From assembly GCA_028698695.1 (NCBI GenBank), contig JAQVWB010000006.1, positions 1-24,347 of the forward strand: 24,347 nt of DNA, in the 5' to 3' direction. The first letter of the stretch is position 1. Each line of letters opens with the position of its first letter. Both the position numbers and the translations under genes were made by a program. Source of the stretch: Syntrophomonadaceae bacterium (lineage in GTDB: Bacteria; Bacillota; Syntrophomonadia; Syntrophomonadales; Syntrophomonadaceae). Below, piece by piece: positions 16,792 to 24,128 of this stretch. Under the pieces are notes generated by a model. It did not search any database, was not told the origin of the DNA, and saw nothing but the letters and a program-made list of their open reading frames with translations.

Positions 16792-18462
16792 TTATTCTTT
16801 TAAAAACTTTATTAGCCGTGACAACTCCCGGCAATTTATAATATCATCAGCTTGCAACCAACCCCTACGGGCAGTAAGTATGCCATAATCAACCATATAA
16901 AGGTCATTATGATGATGAGCATCACTGTTAATAGCTATCTTTACTCCATAATCTTTTGCTTTTCTGGCCGTAAATTCATCTATATCCAATCTATCCGGGT
17001 GGGAATTAATCTCCAGAGCAACATTATGTTCTGCTGCCGCCTGCAGAATACGAGGCAAATCAATCTCATAAGGGGCACGCCGATTAAGTAATCTGCCGGT
17101 AAGATGTCCAATAATATTTACCTGTGGATTTTTGATTGCTTTTATAATACGCTCGGTTTGCTGCTCTTTATCAAGTTTAAAGTGACTGTGAATAGATGCT
17201 ATTACTACATCCAACTTACTCAGGGTATCATTTGAAAAATCCAATTCACCATTTTTTAATATATCTACCTCGATTCCTTTTAATACCTTGAAGCCATTAA
17301 GACGGGTATTAATCTCATCAACAAGAGCTCCCTGGGCAAGCAGTCTTTCTTCATTTAATCCTCCGGATATGGGTAATGATTTGGAATGATCAGTTATCGC
17401 CATATAAGTATAACCCATTTGCCGACAACTCTCTGCCATTTGTTCAATACTACTGCCGCCATCACTCCAATCTGAATGCATATGCAAATCACCCTTGACA
17501 TCCTGTCGTGATACCAAAACAGGCAGATTACCCTGTCTGGCTAACTCAATCTCCCCAGTATCTTCCCTGATTTCAGGTGGAATATAATCCAATCCCAGCT
17601 TTTGCATCACCGTCTGTTCACTATGCAAACCAATCAAAGCTGAAGGGTCAACCCCATTAAACACTTGGTCACGAAAACTTTTGGAACCGGTTGTCCAGAC
17701 CACGGCAGCATAATAACTGTCCGGATGTACCAGTATTACTTCAAAATTAATCCCATAATCCAATTGGCCTCCTATAGAGTCCTTCTCCTGACGATTCAGG
17801 TCTTTTATTCCGCGATAAGCTATAACCCAACTTTTAATAACCGCAAAATCGTAGCCACATAAAAGAATATCTATATCACCTACTATGGACTTACCCCTAC
17901 GCACACTGCCAACTATAGATGCCTGAACAACCTGCGGACAATCGGCCAAATAATTGCGGAATTCAATGGCCATCGGTAATGATAAACCCAGCGTAGCTTT
18001 ACCGCGATTCTGGTTAATTAATTCCATGCCTTTTATAATATTGTATTCAGTTTTTGCCCCCAATCCGGGTATTTTTCTAATCTGTTGCTCCTGAGCAGCC
18101 TTTAATAAATCCTCCCGATTACTTATACCCAGATGATCATATATCAGTTTTACCGTTTTATGTCCCAAACCGGGCAAAACCAGCATATCCAATAACCCTT
18201 CCGGGATATCCGCAATGAGGTTCATATAATAATCGCTGCTGCCCTTTTCCAGCATTTCTATGATATTGGCAGAAACCGTCTTACCTATACCCGGTATTTC
18301 TGCAATTCGATTCTTTGCATAATATACTTTAATATCTTCATCCAAATTATAAATTGAATTTGCAGCCATACGATAAGCCCGCACCTTGAAAGAATTCTCC
18401 TCTTTTAGCTGCAGAATATCTGCTATTCGATCCAAAGTACGGGCTATTTCACGATTAGTCAT
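16792..18462 (-). CDS. polX: PolX family DNA polymerase/PHP exonuclease, altered polymerase site
   Basis: A 556-aa protein of PolX layout: a helix-hairpin-helix N-terminal part (IPGIGKTVS at 56-64, LPGLGHKT at 96-103, IPGLGAKT at 131-138), a family X palm (GSVRRGKSIVGDIDIL, about 185-200) and a C-terminal PHP nuclease. The PHP domain keeps DLHMHSDWSD (from 325), TDHS, GIEVDIL, IHSHF, GHLTGR, INSHPDR and NSDAHH, so the metal site looks complete. In the palm, D196 and D198 are present, but the strand that normally carries the third aspartate (V-D-L-R in relatives) reads NFEVILV, with E241 in its place. The following TGSK motif is kept, but the HN after it is lost. Polymerase activity may therefore be weak. 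The ATG at 18462 lies 11 bp after zapA, the usual B. subtilis-like neighbour. Confidence 0.93.
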   Translation of the reverse strand: MTNREIARTLDRIADILQLKEENSFKVRAYRMAANSIYNLDEDIKVYYAKNRIAEIPGIGKTVSANIIEMLEKGSSDYYMNLIADIPEGLLDMLVLPGLGHKTVKLIYDHLGISNREDLLKAAQEQQIRKIPGLGAKTEYNIIKGMELINQNRGKATLGLSLPMAIEFRNYLADCPQVVQASIVGSVRRGKSIVGDIDILLCGYDFAVIKSWVIAYRGIKDLNRQEKDSIGGQLDYGINFEVILVHPDSYYAAVVWTTGSKSFRDQVFNGVDPSALIGLHSEQTVMQKLGLDYIPPEIREDTGEIELARQGNLPVLVSRQDVKGDLHMHSDWSDGGSSIEQMAESCRQMGYTYMAITDHSKSLPISGGLNEERLLAQGALVDEINTRLNGFKVLKGIEVDILKNGELDFSNDTLSKLDVVIASIHSHFKLDKEQQTERIIKAIKNPQVNIIGHLTGRLLNRRAPYEIDLPRILQAAAEHNVALEINSHPDRLDIDEFTARKAKDYGVKIAINSDAHHHNDLYMVDYGILTARRGWLQADDIINCRELSRLIKFLKE

Positions 18463-18473
18463 TTAATCCCACC

Positions 18474-18743
18474 CTATTTTTTTCGTTCCTCCTCCAGGGC
18501 TTTTACCATTTCATCATAGTCTTCCTGAAGTTTGTTCAATTCATCCGCCAGATTAAGAGCCGTAAGGACAGCTACCTTGGTAGTAGATAAATTACGGTTG
18601 CGCTGCTGAATCATTTTCATACGTCTATCCACATAAGAGGCCAGCATTTGAATATATTCTGAGTTTTCACTGCCCTTTACCACATATTCCTCATCATAAA
18701 TTGTTACACTAACCTTCGTTACATTACTTTTTTTATCTTCCAC
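18474..18743 (-). CDS. zapA: Cell division protein ZapA
   Basis: An 89-aa ZapA. The N-terminal beta-strand part contains KVSVTIYDEEYVVKG and YIQMLASYVDRRM, and the C-terminal half is a coiled coil (LNLADELNKLQEDYDEMVKALEEE). ZapA binds FtsZ and bundles protofilaments at midcell. Length and both halves match the family. The start is a GTG at 18743 with a GGGGGG-type ribosome site 7 nt upstream. It is followed after 11 bp by polX, a pairing also known in Bacillus subtilis, where a CvpA-like gene sits between them; that gene is absent here. Confidence 0.92.
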   Translation of the reverse strand: MEDKKSNVTKVSVTIYDEEYVVKGSENSEYIQMLASYVDRRMKMIQQRNRNLSTTKVAVLTALNLADELNKLQEDYDEMVKALEEERKK

Positions 18744-18808
18744 TGGTATGCCCCCCTTTTAAACCATTACATTTCTATTTCTGCATAATCGATACCATTT
18801 CCTTCTAA

Positions 18809-18858
18809 GACAGGGACAGGTTTCATTTAAGGGATGATGATACGGGGTATCCCCTGTC
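18809..18858. repeat. REP-like inverted repeat upstream of zapA
   Basis: GACAGGG (18809-18815) pairs with CCCTGTC (18852-18858) across a 36-nt loop that itself contains GATAC GGG GTATC (18839-18851). The text CAGGGACAGGTTTCATTT resembles REP-type elements scattered in many anaerobes, but only one copy occurs here. No T-run follows on either strand, so it is not a normal terminator. It lies between the nucleoside kinase and zapA. Confidence 0.5.
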
Positions 18859-18872
18859 AGCACCCTTTCTTA

Positions 18873-20543
18873 TTACGCTTTAAACCAGCTTCCGCCAATA
18901 AACTCCCTGATTATTGAATTGGGTGGAATAGGATCTCCTGATATTGGTTTAAAATAGCTAAAAAACTTGAGTAACCTTTTCGATTCCACATATTCATCCG
19001 CCTCAGGTGAAATAGCCTGCAGCAATGGCTCAGCATATGGCTTCAATACTGCTAATTCATACACCAGCGATGAATTAAACATTACATCGGCATTTTCCTG
19101 ATAGGGGAAAATATATTTCTGTTCCCCAGCCCGAACTGACGGCCAGCGACTTATTGTATCTGCGGCACAATAACCACGTGTCCTGGCATCCCGGACAATT
19201 CTTCTGATCAATCGGCTGTCGGTAGTGGGAATACGATTTGAATAATCGATATTTAATTGCGTTAAAGCACTTATATATACCTTGAACTTTTGTTCGGGCG
19301 GTATCAGCCAGGTAAGTTCATCATTTAAGGCATGAATTCCTTCCACTATAATGGGCTGACCGGAATTAACTTTAATTGGTATACCATGTGCGTCGCACTC
19401 GCCTGTTTTAAAATTAAAAACGGGAACTTCTACTTCATCACCCCGGATTAGACTTATTAAATGACTATTAAACAAATCCAGCTTCAAAGCATGTAATGAT
19501 TCAAAATCATATTCACCATTTTCATCGCGGGGAGTTAAGGCTCTATCTACAAAATAATTATCCATGGAAATTAAAACCGGTCGGCGTCCATTAACGCGCA
19601 GCTGAATAAACAAACGCTGTGCAAAGGTAGTCTTCCCGGAAGAAGAAGGACCTGCAATAAGCACCAGACGCGCATCCTTTTGTTGACATATCTGATCGGC
19701 AATATAAGCTATCTTTTTTTCATGCAAGGCTTCATTTACGCGAATTATCTCTTCAATATTTCCATTGGCAATAATATCATTTAAGGCAGCTACATGCGGA
19801 GTTTGCAACATATCCGACCAATCGCGGGCCTCGCGAAATACTCTGGCCAATTGCTTCTGTTCAATATATGGTTCAATAGCCGTAGGGTTATGTGATTCAG
19901 GTGTTTGCAATATTATCCCCGGAGAGTAATAAATAAGTTTAAAATGACTTATCATACCCGTCCGCGGAACCATATATCCATAAAAATATTCATACCAGCC
20001 GTCCAATTCGTAAACATGAACAACGGGTTTTCCCCTGACCTCCAACAATTTTACTTTGTCATACTGTTGCTGACGGGCAAATATTTCCATAGCCTGTTCA
20101 CTCATTATCGTGTTACGGTGCACGGGCAAATCCATATCCACCAGTTTTCTCATACGGGCTTCCAATTTCTTTACTTCGGATTCATTAGTCACCCCATCCA
20201 CAAATTCACACAGCAATCCATTGGACAGGGAATGTTTGATAGTTATTTTACGATCCGGGAACTCCATTCTGGCAGCTACAATTAGCAAAAATACGGCACT
20301 ACGCCGATAAACTCGCAAACCTATTTCACTTTTCATAGTAATCAATTTAACTTGATCAGATTCATTTAAATAATAATTGAGGTCTACCAGATTGTTATTT
20401 ACAACACCTGCCATTACCAGGTTTTTATCCTGCATATCCAGACGGGCAACCAATTGTTCAAGGGTACTGCCGGCTTCAACCTGAATAATTCCACATCCAT
20501 CTACGACAACATCTATTAAAGCAGGAGTAACATATTTATTCAA
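18873..20543 (-). CDS. Nucleoside (uridine-type) kinase fused to TGS/ThrRS-like N-terminus
   Basis: A 556-aa protein with two parts. Residues about 10-72 resemble a TGS domain (VVVDGCGIIQVEAGSTLEQL), and about 80-240 resemble the second additional domain of ThrRS, but with its zinc-binding histidines not clearly kept. From about 290 comes a phosphoribulokinase/uridine kinase P-loop domain: GPSSSGKTT at 298-306, then SMDNYFVDR and VEGIHALND. This architecture is well known in Firmicutes as nucleoside kinase, taken to phosphorylate uridine or cytidine; the role of the tRNA-synthetase-like part is unknown. The start is a TTG at 20543 with GGAGGGG about 6 nt upstream. It heads the minus-strand run leading to zapA, separated by 129 bp that hold a REP-like inverted repeat. 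Confidence 0.9.
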   Translation of the reverse strand: MNKYVTPALIDVVVDGCGIIQVEAGSTLEQLVARLDMQDKNLVMAGVVNNNLVDLNYYLNESDQVKLITMKSEIGLRVYRRSAVFLLIVAARMEFPDRKITIKHSLSNGLLCEFVDGVTNESEVKKLEARMRKLVDMDLPVHRNTIMSEQAMEIFARQQQYDKVKLLEVRGKPVVHVYELDGWYEYFYGYMVPRTGMISHFKLIYYSPGIILQTPESHNPTAIEPYIEQKQLARVFREARDWSDMLQTPHVAALNDIIANGNIEEIIRVNEALHEKKIAYIADQICQQKDARLVLIAGPSSSGKTTFAQRLFIQLRVNGRRPVLISMDNYFVDRALTPRDENGEYDFESLHALKLDLFNSHLISLIRGDEVEVPVFNFKTGECDAHGIPIKVNSGQPIIVEGIHALNDELTWLIPPEQKFKVYISALTQLNIDYSNRIPTTDSRLIRRIVRDARTRGYCAADTISRWPSVRAGEQKYIFPYQENADVMFNSSLVYELAVLKPYAEPLLQAISPEADEYVESKRLLKFFSYFKPISGDPIPPNSIIREFIGGSWFKA

Positions 20544-20675
20544 ACCAAACCCCTCCTCTCCCTATTAATTATAAACTATTCACTCGTCAGCAGCATATCC
20601 AATGTATTACTATACAAAAAAGAACCGACCGCATCATTTCCGCCGGCAGAAAAGGAAGTAGGCACCTTACGAAAA

Positions 20676-20706
20676 ATAGGGGCTGAAAAGCCCCTATAGT
20701 TTTTTT
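20676..20706. terminator. Bidirectional terminator below the toxin-antitoxin pair
   Basis: ATAGGGGCT (20676-20684), a GAAA loop and AGCCCCTAT (20689-20697) form a 9-bp perfect stem. TTTTTTT follows at 20700-20706 on the plus strand, and AAAAA lies just before it, giving a U-run on the minus transcript. It ends the toxin-antitoxin operon and separates it from the nucleoside kinase gene. The rest of 20544-20756 shows nothing I can call. Confidence 0.85.
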
Positions 20707-20756
20707 GATATTCAGTTTTTGCTATTTGACGGTAAAATAAAAGCAACCAGACTGCC

Positions 20757-21074
20757 TTATTGTAACAACCAGCCATAATCCTGCCTGCAATCTACGATAT
20801 AGTCAACGTATACCGTCTGATCCTTAATCAGATACAGAATTAGATAGCGTTTTTCAGCAAACATCTTATGATACTTGTTCAACGGTATAAATTCAGCATT
20901 GAGATAAGGAAATCGCTCCGGCATGGCAGAAAGGGATCGGATAGCATTCATTAACTCATTCTTTGTTCTGCGGGCAGCGGCAGGACTTTTCTGCGCCAGA
21001 AACCGAACGTGGCCCGCCAGCATCTGACGGGCACGGTCGGAGACAATCACCTTACACTGAGGCTTCTTTTCCAT
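20757..21074 (-). CDS. RelE/ParE-type toxin
   Basis: A 105-aa RelE/ParE superfamily toxin. The pattern is an N-terminal beta strand (CKVIVSDRARQML), two helices with AARRTKNELMNAIRSLSAMPERFPYL, and C-terminal strands YLILYLIKDQTVYVDYIVDCRQDY, with the RYLILY and VDYIVD blocks typical of the fold. RelE members cut mRNA on the ribosome and ParE members inhibit gyrase; sequence alone does not settle which. I start at the ATG at 21074 because GAGGTGG lies just upstream. The gene overlaps the antitoxin end by 23 bp, standard for such operons. Base composition is visibly richer in GC than neighbouring genes, suggesting transfer. The terminator at 20676 follows. Confidence 0.86.
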   Translation of the reverse strand: MEKKPQCKVIVSDRARQMLAGHVRFLAQKSPAAARRTKNELMNAIRSLSAMPERFPYLNAEFIPLNKYHKMFAEKRYLILYLIKDQTVYVDYIVDCRQDYGWLLQ

Positions 21075-21342
21075 GTTCCACCTCATCAATAATACTGTCC
21101 AGATAGCCGTCCAGCTCATCCGGTGTCACCCCGGTGCGTCCAGCCAGACGGTCTTCCTCGATGGCCAACAATTCCTCTCGCAACTTGAGCATTTTCTCAC
21201 GGCGGGTAAACGCCTTTATATCCATCACCACGAGATCACCCTCACCGTTTTTGGTAAGATACACAGGCTCACCGGAGGATTTGCATAAAGCCGCAATTTC
21301 ATTGTAATTTTGTCTGATGCTTGCAGACGGTTTAATCTGCAT
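21052..21342 (-). CDS. Phd/YefM-type antitoxin
   Basis: A 96-aa antitoxin. The N-terminal DNA-binding half follows the Phd/YefM plan: IKPSASIRQNYNEIAALCKSSGEPVYLTKNGEGDLVVMDI. It is followed by an acidic tail (LDGYLDSIIDEVEHGKE) that would wrap the toxin. The ATG at 21342 has AAGGAG 9 nt upstream. It is the first gene of the two-gene operon, with the toxin overlapping its end. A promoter lies at 21376-21404, and a 10-bp inverted repeat brackets it (21357-21366 and 21429-21438), a likely site for autorepression by the toxin-antitoxin complex. Confidence 0.88.
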   Translation of the reverse strand: MQIKPSASIRQNYNEIAALCKSSGEPVYLTKNGEGDLVVMDIKAFTRREKMLKLREELLAIEEDRLAGRTGVTPDELDGYLDSIIDEVEHGKEASV

Positions 21343-21356
21343 GACATTAACTCCTT

Positions 21357-21438
21357 ATAGTATTATTCTGACCATATTATACTCATTTTATGCTATAAAA
21401 GCAATGAATGATCCTATTACATAATTAGATAATACTAT
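21357..21438. repeat. Inverted repeat bracketing the toxin-antitoxin promoter
   Basis: ATAGTATTAT (21357-21366) and ATAATACTAT (21429-21438) are exact reverse complements, 72 bp apart centre to centre. One lies between the -10 box and the antitoxin ribosome site and the other upstream of the -35. The second is also inside a local palindrome, AGATAATACTATCT. They are candidate operators for the Phd-type antitoxin. Confidence 0.45.
21376..21404 (-). promoter_or_regulatory. Promoter of the toxin-antitoxin operon
   Basis: On the minus strand, TTGCTT (21404-21399), a 17-bp spacer and a perfect TATAAT (21381-21376) sit about 35 bp before the antitoxin ATG. Confidence 0.6.
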
Positions 21439-21514
21439 CTGCAAGTTGTTTCTCATATTTGGTGCACGTTCCAGCAATTTTATCACCCTATATTATTTTA
21501 TTATAATTAACACT

Positions 21515-21581
21515 AAACCCCTATGTCTTAGCGAGGGTTTTTCGCCGGTCTGAAAGGGCCTAAGGCCCCTTTCCTTTTTTT
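21515..21581 (+). ncRNA. Candidate small RNA with terminator, no associated gene
   Basis: On the plus strand a TATAAT at 21502-21507 is followed by hairpin 1, AAACCC (21515-21520) with GGGTTT (21535-21540), and hairpin 2, GAAAGGGCC (21552-21560) with GGCCCCTTTC (21564-21573), one base bulged. T(7) then follows at 21575-21581. The second hairpin is a good plus-strand terminator, but no plus-strand gene ends anywhere near; all neighbours are on minus. The -35 (TTTATC) is poor. It could be a roughly 65-nt RNA, or a relic of a lost gene or mobile element. The rest of 21343-21593 holds only the toxin-antitoxin control region. Confidence 0.3.
21552..21581 (+). terminator. Plus-strand intrinsic terminator (orphan)
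   Basis: A nine-pair GC-rich stem with a TAA loop (21552-21573, one bulged C) is followed by seven T at 21575-21581. The minus-strand side has no U-run after the stem, so it does not serve the methyltransferase gene ending at 21594. Confidence 0.75.
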
Positions 21582-21593
21582 AATATCAGTACT

Positions 21594-22211
21594 TTATCTG
21601 TGTTTTTGTATTTCAATCCATATGCCTTTATCTCCCGGGGCATCCTGTATAACTCTAAAACTGGGGATTCCAGATTCTATCGCTAATGCTTGCATTTCCT
21701 CCAGATTAAGTCTTTTACCCCCTTTTTTCTGTACGTTATTCGTGCGTCTCCCGGTTAATCTTTTCCGCATCGTCCAGGGAACATAACGACCCAGACCACC
21801 ACCAATCAGAGCGTTTCCGCCAATTTTCAATACCCGATAAACTTCGGACAATCCCTTTACTTTATCTTCCCAGAACCAGAGTGAACCACGACTGATAATG
21901 AAATCAGCAAAATTATCGGGCAGGGGAAGCCCTTTACAAATATCAACTTCCAAAAACGATACCTGGTTATCAATGTCTGCTTCTGCAACTGTGCGTCTGG
22001 CAAAATCTATGGCTTCAGTTTCAATATCAATAAAATACATACTCATATTAGTAATCCTGGCAATCTCTAACCCAAGATAACCATTGCCCGTTCCAATATC
22101 AACGCAAATGCCCTGATCCAAGCGATAATCATCCACGCACTGTTGAGCCAGCAGAGGGTAAATTGGCATCATTGAGTTATAGAAGGGTTTCCCGTCCGGA
22201 GATTTCAGCAT
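21594..22211 (-). CDS. Class I SAM-dependent methyltransferase (copy A)
   Basis: A 205-aa class I methyltransferase. Motif I is VDIGTGNGYLGLEIA (about 38-52), the acidic ribose-binding end of strand 2 is in YFIDIETEAI, motif III-like VSFLEVDICKGLPLP follows, and then IISRGSLWFWEDKVKGLSEV with YRVLKIGGNALIGGG. The SRGSLWFW block is unusual, and the neighbouring gene at 22298 carries SRGSMFFW at the same place, so the two are paralogs. The C-terminal part is basic (MRKRLTGRRTNNVQKKGGKR), unlike copy B. The ATG at 22211 has GGAGG about 9 nt upstream. It is the last gene of a minus-strand group with two metal-chelate binding lipoproteins. The substrate is unknown; a small chelator or cofactor is a guess. 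Confidence 0.85.
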   Translation of the reverse strand: MLKSPDGKPFYNSMMPIYPLLAQQCVDDYRLDQGICVDIGTGNGYLGLEIARITNMSMYFIDIETEAIDFARRTVAEADIDNQVSFLEVDICKGLPLPDNFADFIISRGSLWFWEDKVKGLSEVYRVLKIGGNALIGGGLGRYVPWTMRKRLTGRRTNNVQKKGGKRLNLEEMQALAIESGIPSFRVIQDAPGDKGIWIEIQKHR

Positions 22212-22297
22212 ATTTATTTACCTCCATTGTCATAACTGCTACTTACCACATAGTCTTTCAGCAATAACCTATACGCTGTTATTAATATAATTATAAC

Positions 22298-22918
22298 TTA
22301 AGCAATCCTCCTTATGATAATCCACAAACCGGTTTCATCCTGTATTATTTCATAAGAAGAAACACCTGCCTGTTCCAGTTCCTTTCGGTAATCTTCTACC
22401 TTGTTTTTACCTATACGCTGGCGTCTCTTTTCATTCCATTCTGGGTCTATTTCCAGCATTTTGGCTTCTATTTCCTTTAATAACTCCACATTACCAAAAC
22501 CGCCGCCAATCATAGCCACGCTATTAACTGCCAATACACGGTAAATCTCTGCAAAAGCCTTGACCCGATCATTCCAGAAAAACATGGAACCTCTGCTTAC
22601 TGCCAACTGAATGCTTTCATCATCGAGGGGAATGCTGTGAACATCCCCCTTTAATGTTTTCACCCGCGACTGCAGACCACTTTCCCGGATATAACCATTG
22701 GCCAGTTCCAGCATATCATCAGATTCATCAAACAATATCATATTCAAATCAGTAATACGCGCAAGAGCAAGTCCCAGATACCCGCCCCCGCAACCTATAT
22801 CCAGGCAACAACCCCGGTTTATTCCGGTTCGGTTTATAATCTGTTCGGCCAATACTGGATACACCGGTGCAAAAATTTCCCGGGCCATCCGGTCAAATTC
22901 AACGGCATTTATTTCCAC
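22298..22918 (-). CDS. Class I SAM-dependent methyltransferase (copy B)
   Basis: A 206-aa class I methyltransferase and paralog of the one at 21594-22211. Motif I is LDIGCGGGYLGLALA, the strand-2 acidic end is ILFDESDDMLELA, then VKTLKGDVHSIPLDD, AVSRGSMFFWNDRVKAFAEI and YRVLAVNSVAMIGGGFG. It differs from copy A in an acidic FDESDD and in a C-terminal stretch KMLEIDPEWNEKRRQR. Both share the N-terminal layout ending in ... PVYPVLAEQ or PIYPLLAQQ, so they arose by duplication. The start is a GTG at 22918 with GGGGGAG about 8 nt upstream. It lies 67 bp after a substrate-binding lipoprotein and 86 bp before copy A. The target molecule is unknown. Confidence 0.86.
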   Translation of the reverse strand: MEINAVEFDRMAREIFAPVYPVLAEQIINRTGINRGCCLDIGCGGGYLGLALARITDLNMILFDESDDMLELANGYIRESGLQSRVKTLKGDVHSIPLDDESIQLAVSRGSMFFWNDRVKAFAEIYRVLAVNSVAMIGGGFGNVELLKEIEAKMLEIDPEWNEKRRQRIGKNKVEDYRKELEQAGVSSYEIIQDETGLWIIIRRIA

Positions 22919-22985
22919 GTTGTATCTCCCCCTACTTGCTTGTTATGTTATGATTTGTCTCCTGACTGCTAATGTTTACTGTTCA

Positions 22986-24086
22986 CTACTTACCGCCCGA
23001 ATCCTTCAGTAGCGAAGTTAACTCTTCATCCGTGAGATCATAATGGTAGAATTGCTTATAGAACTTCCGGGTTTCCTTAGCCATATCATAATTATATATT
23101 TCAGGGTAGAGTAAATTACCCAGCCATTTAACCCCTAAAATACGATTCACCGAAGGAGGACGGTCAAACCAGTTAAAGGGGCCACTGGGGACCGCATAAA
23201 CTTTTTTATTTTGTACTGCAGCAATACCTTTCCAACTTGAATCAGTCATTATTTTGTCTAGATAACCACCCTGGGTTGTATTCCAGCTAAGAATTACATC
23301 CGGATTCCAGGAAAGAACCTGTTCCAGTGAAACCGGGGTCATGCCCATGCCGCCTTTCATGGCAACTTCAGCAACGTTTATTCCTCCTACCATTTCTAAA
23401 ACTTCAACGTGGCGTGATCCACGCGGATCTGTCTCCAGACCGGCGGCACCCTCAGCGTAGTACACCCGCACCCGCTTATCTGGGTCTATGGTTTTGGATT
23501 TACTTTGAGCATCGCTTATTACCTTTTTGCAGTAAGCAGCCAGTTCCCCAGCATTTTTCTCATGGTTTAGCAACTTCCCGGCAAATTCATAGGTCTTATC
23601 CAGCCGGGCCAGTTCACCATTAATAAGGATTACTGGTATACCAACCTGTTCCTGTATCTGATCAGCCTGGGAAACCGCCATGTCATCTATCACACCTACG
23701 GAAATAATTATTTCGGGATTAATCTTCAACAGCTCTTCGATATTGCAGGTAGCCTTGGCATACCAACCCCCTAAATTGGGCAAGCTTTGGTATTGAGGCA
23801 ATATATATTCTTTTTCACCTTCGCGCAATTCATAGTTCCATCCAATTAATAGTTCTGGGTCCAGGGTATACAACAGAATATTACCTACCGGACTGATAGA
23901 GAACACCTTGGTAATTTCAACCGGTATCGTATGTTCGCGGTTAGCATCATCTACGATAGTGCGAACAGCAGGATTAGATGGAGCTGCTGTTTCCTGTATC
24001 TGCTCCTTGCCACATCCAGCCAGACCAAAGCTCAGTACCAGAACCAGGATGGTCATTAAAACTATAAGTTTTTTTGATATATTCAT
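22986..24086 (-). CDS. Iron/corrinoid-type ABC transporter substrate-binding lipoprotein
   Basis: A 366-aa lipoprotein of the FecB/BtuF (periplasmic-binding type III) family that would catch a metal chelate at the outer membrane face for an ABC importer. The signal peptide MNISKKLIVLMTILVLVLSF ends in a lipobox LAGC with C25. The mature part shows RTIVDDANREHTIP, VFSISPVGN, then NIEELLKINPEIIISVG between lobes and SLEQVLSWNPDVILSW in the second lobe, all family hallmarks. The ligand (iron-siderophore, cobalamin, haem or another metal complex) cannot be told. The ATG at 24086 has GGAGG 10 nt upstream. It lies 42 bp after a second binding protein that runs off the window and is followed by two methyltransferases; no permease or ATPase is present here. 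Confidence 0.93.
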   Translation of the reverse strand: MNISKKLIVLMTILVLVLSFGLAGCGKEQIQETAAPSNPAVRTIVDDANREHTIPVEITKVFSISPVGNILLYTLDPELLIGWNYELREGEKEYILPQYQSLPNLGGWYAKATCNIEELLKINPEIIISVGVIDDMAVSQADQIQEQVGIPVILINGELARLDKTYEFAGKLLNHEKNAGELAAYCKKVISDAQSKSKTIDPDKRVRVYYAEGAAGLETDPRGSRHVEVLEMVGGINVAEVAMKGGMGMTPVSLEQVLSWNPDVILSWNTTQGGYLDKIMTDSSWKGIAAVQNKKVYAVPSGPFNWFDRPPSVNRILGVKWLGNLLYPEIYNYDMAKETRKFYKQFYHYDLTDEELTSLLKDSGGK

Positions 24087-24128
24087 TATTTTATTCCTCC
24101 CAGTAAAATCATCTTTAAAAATGAATTG

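Noticed and set aside
20576..20776. Open frame on minus between the kinase and the toxin
   Set aside because: It runs through the terminator hairpin, has no ribosome site and has an unnatural composition.
21441..21593. End of an insertion sequence
   Set aside because: The hairpins look end-like, but no transposase fragment, terminal repeat pair or target duplication can be seen.
22919..22985. Degenerate AACAGT-like words between the methyltransferase and lipoprotein genes
   Set aside because: Short and imperfect; too little to call a repeat array.
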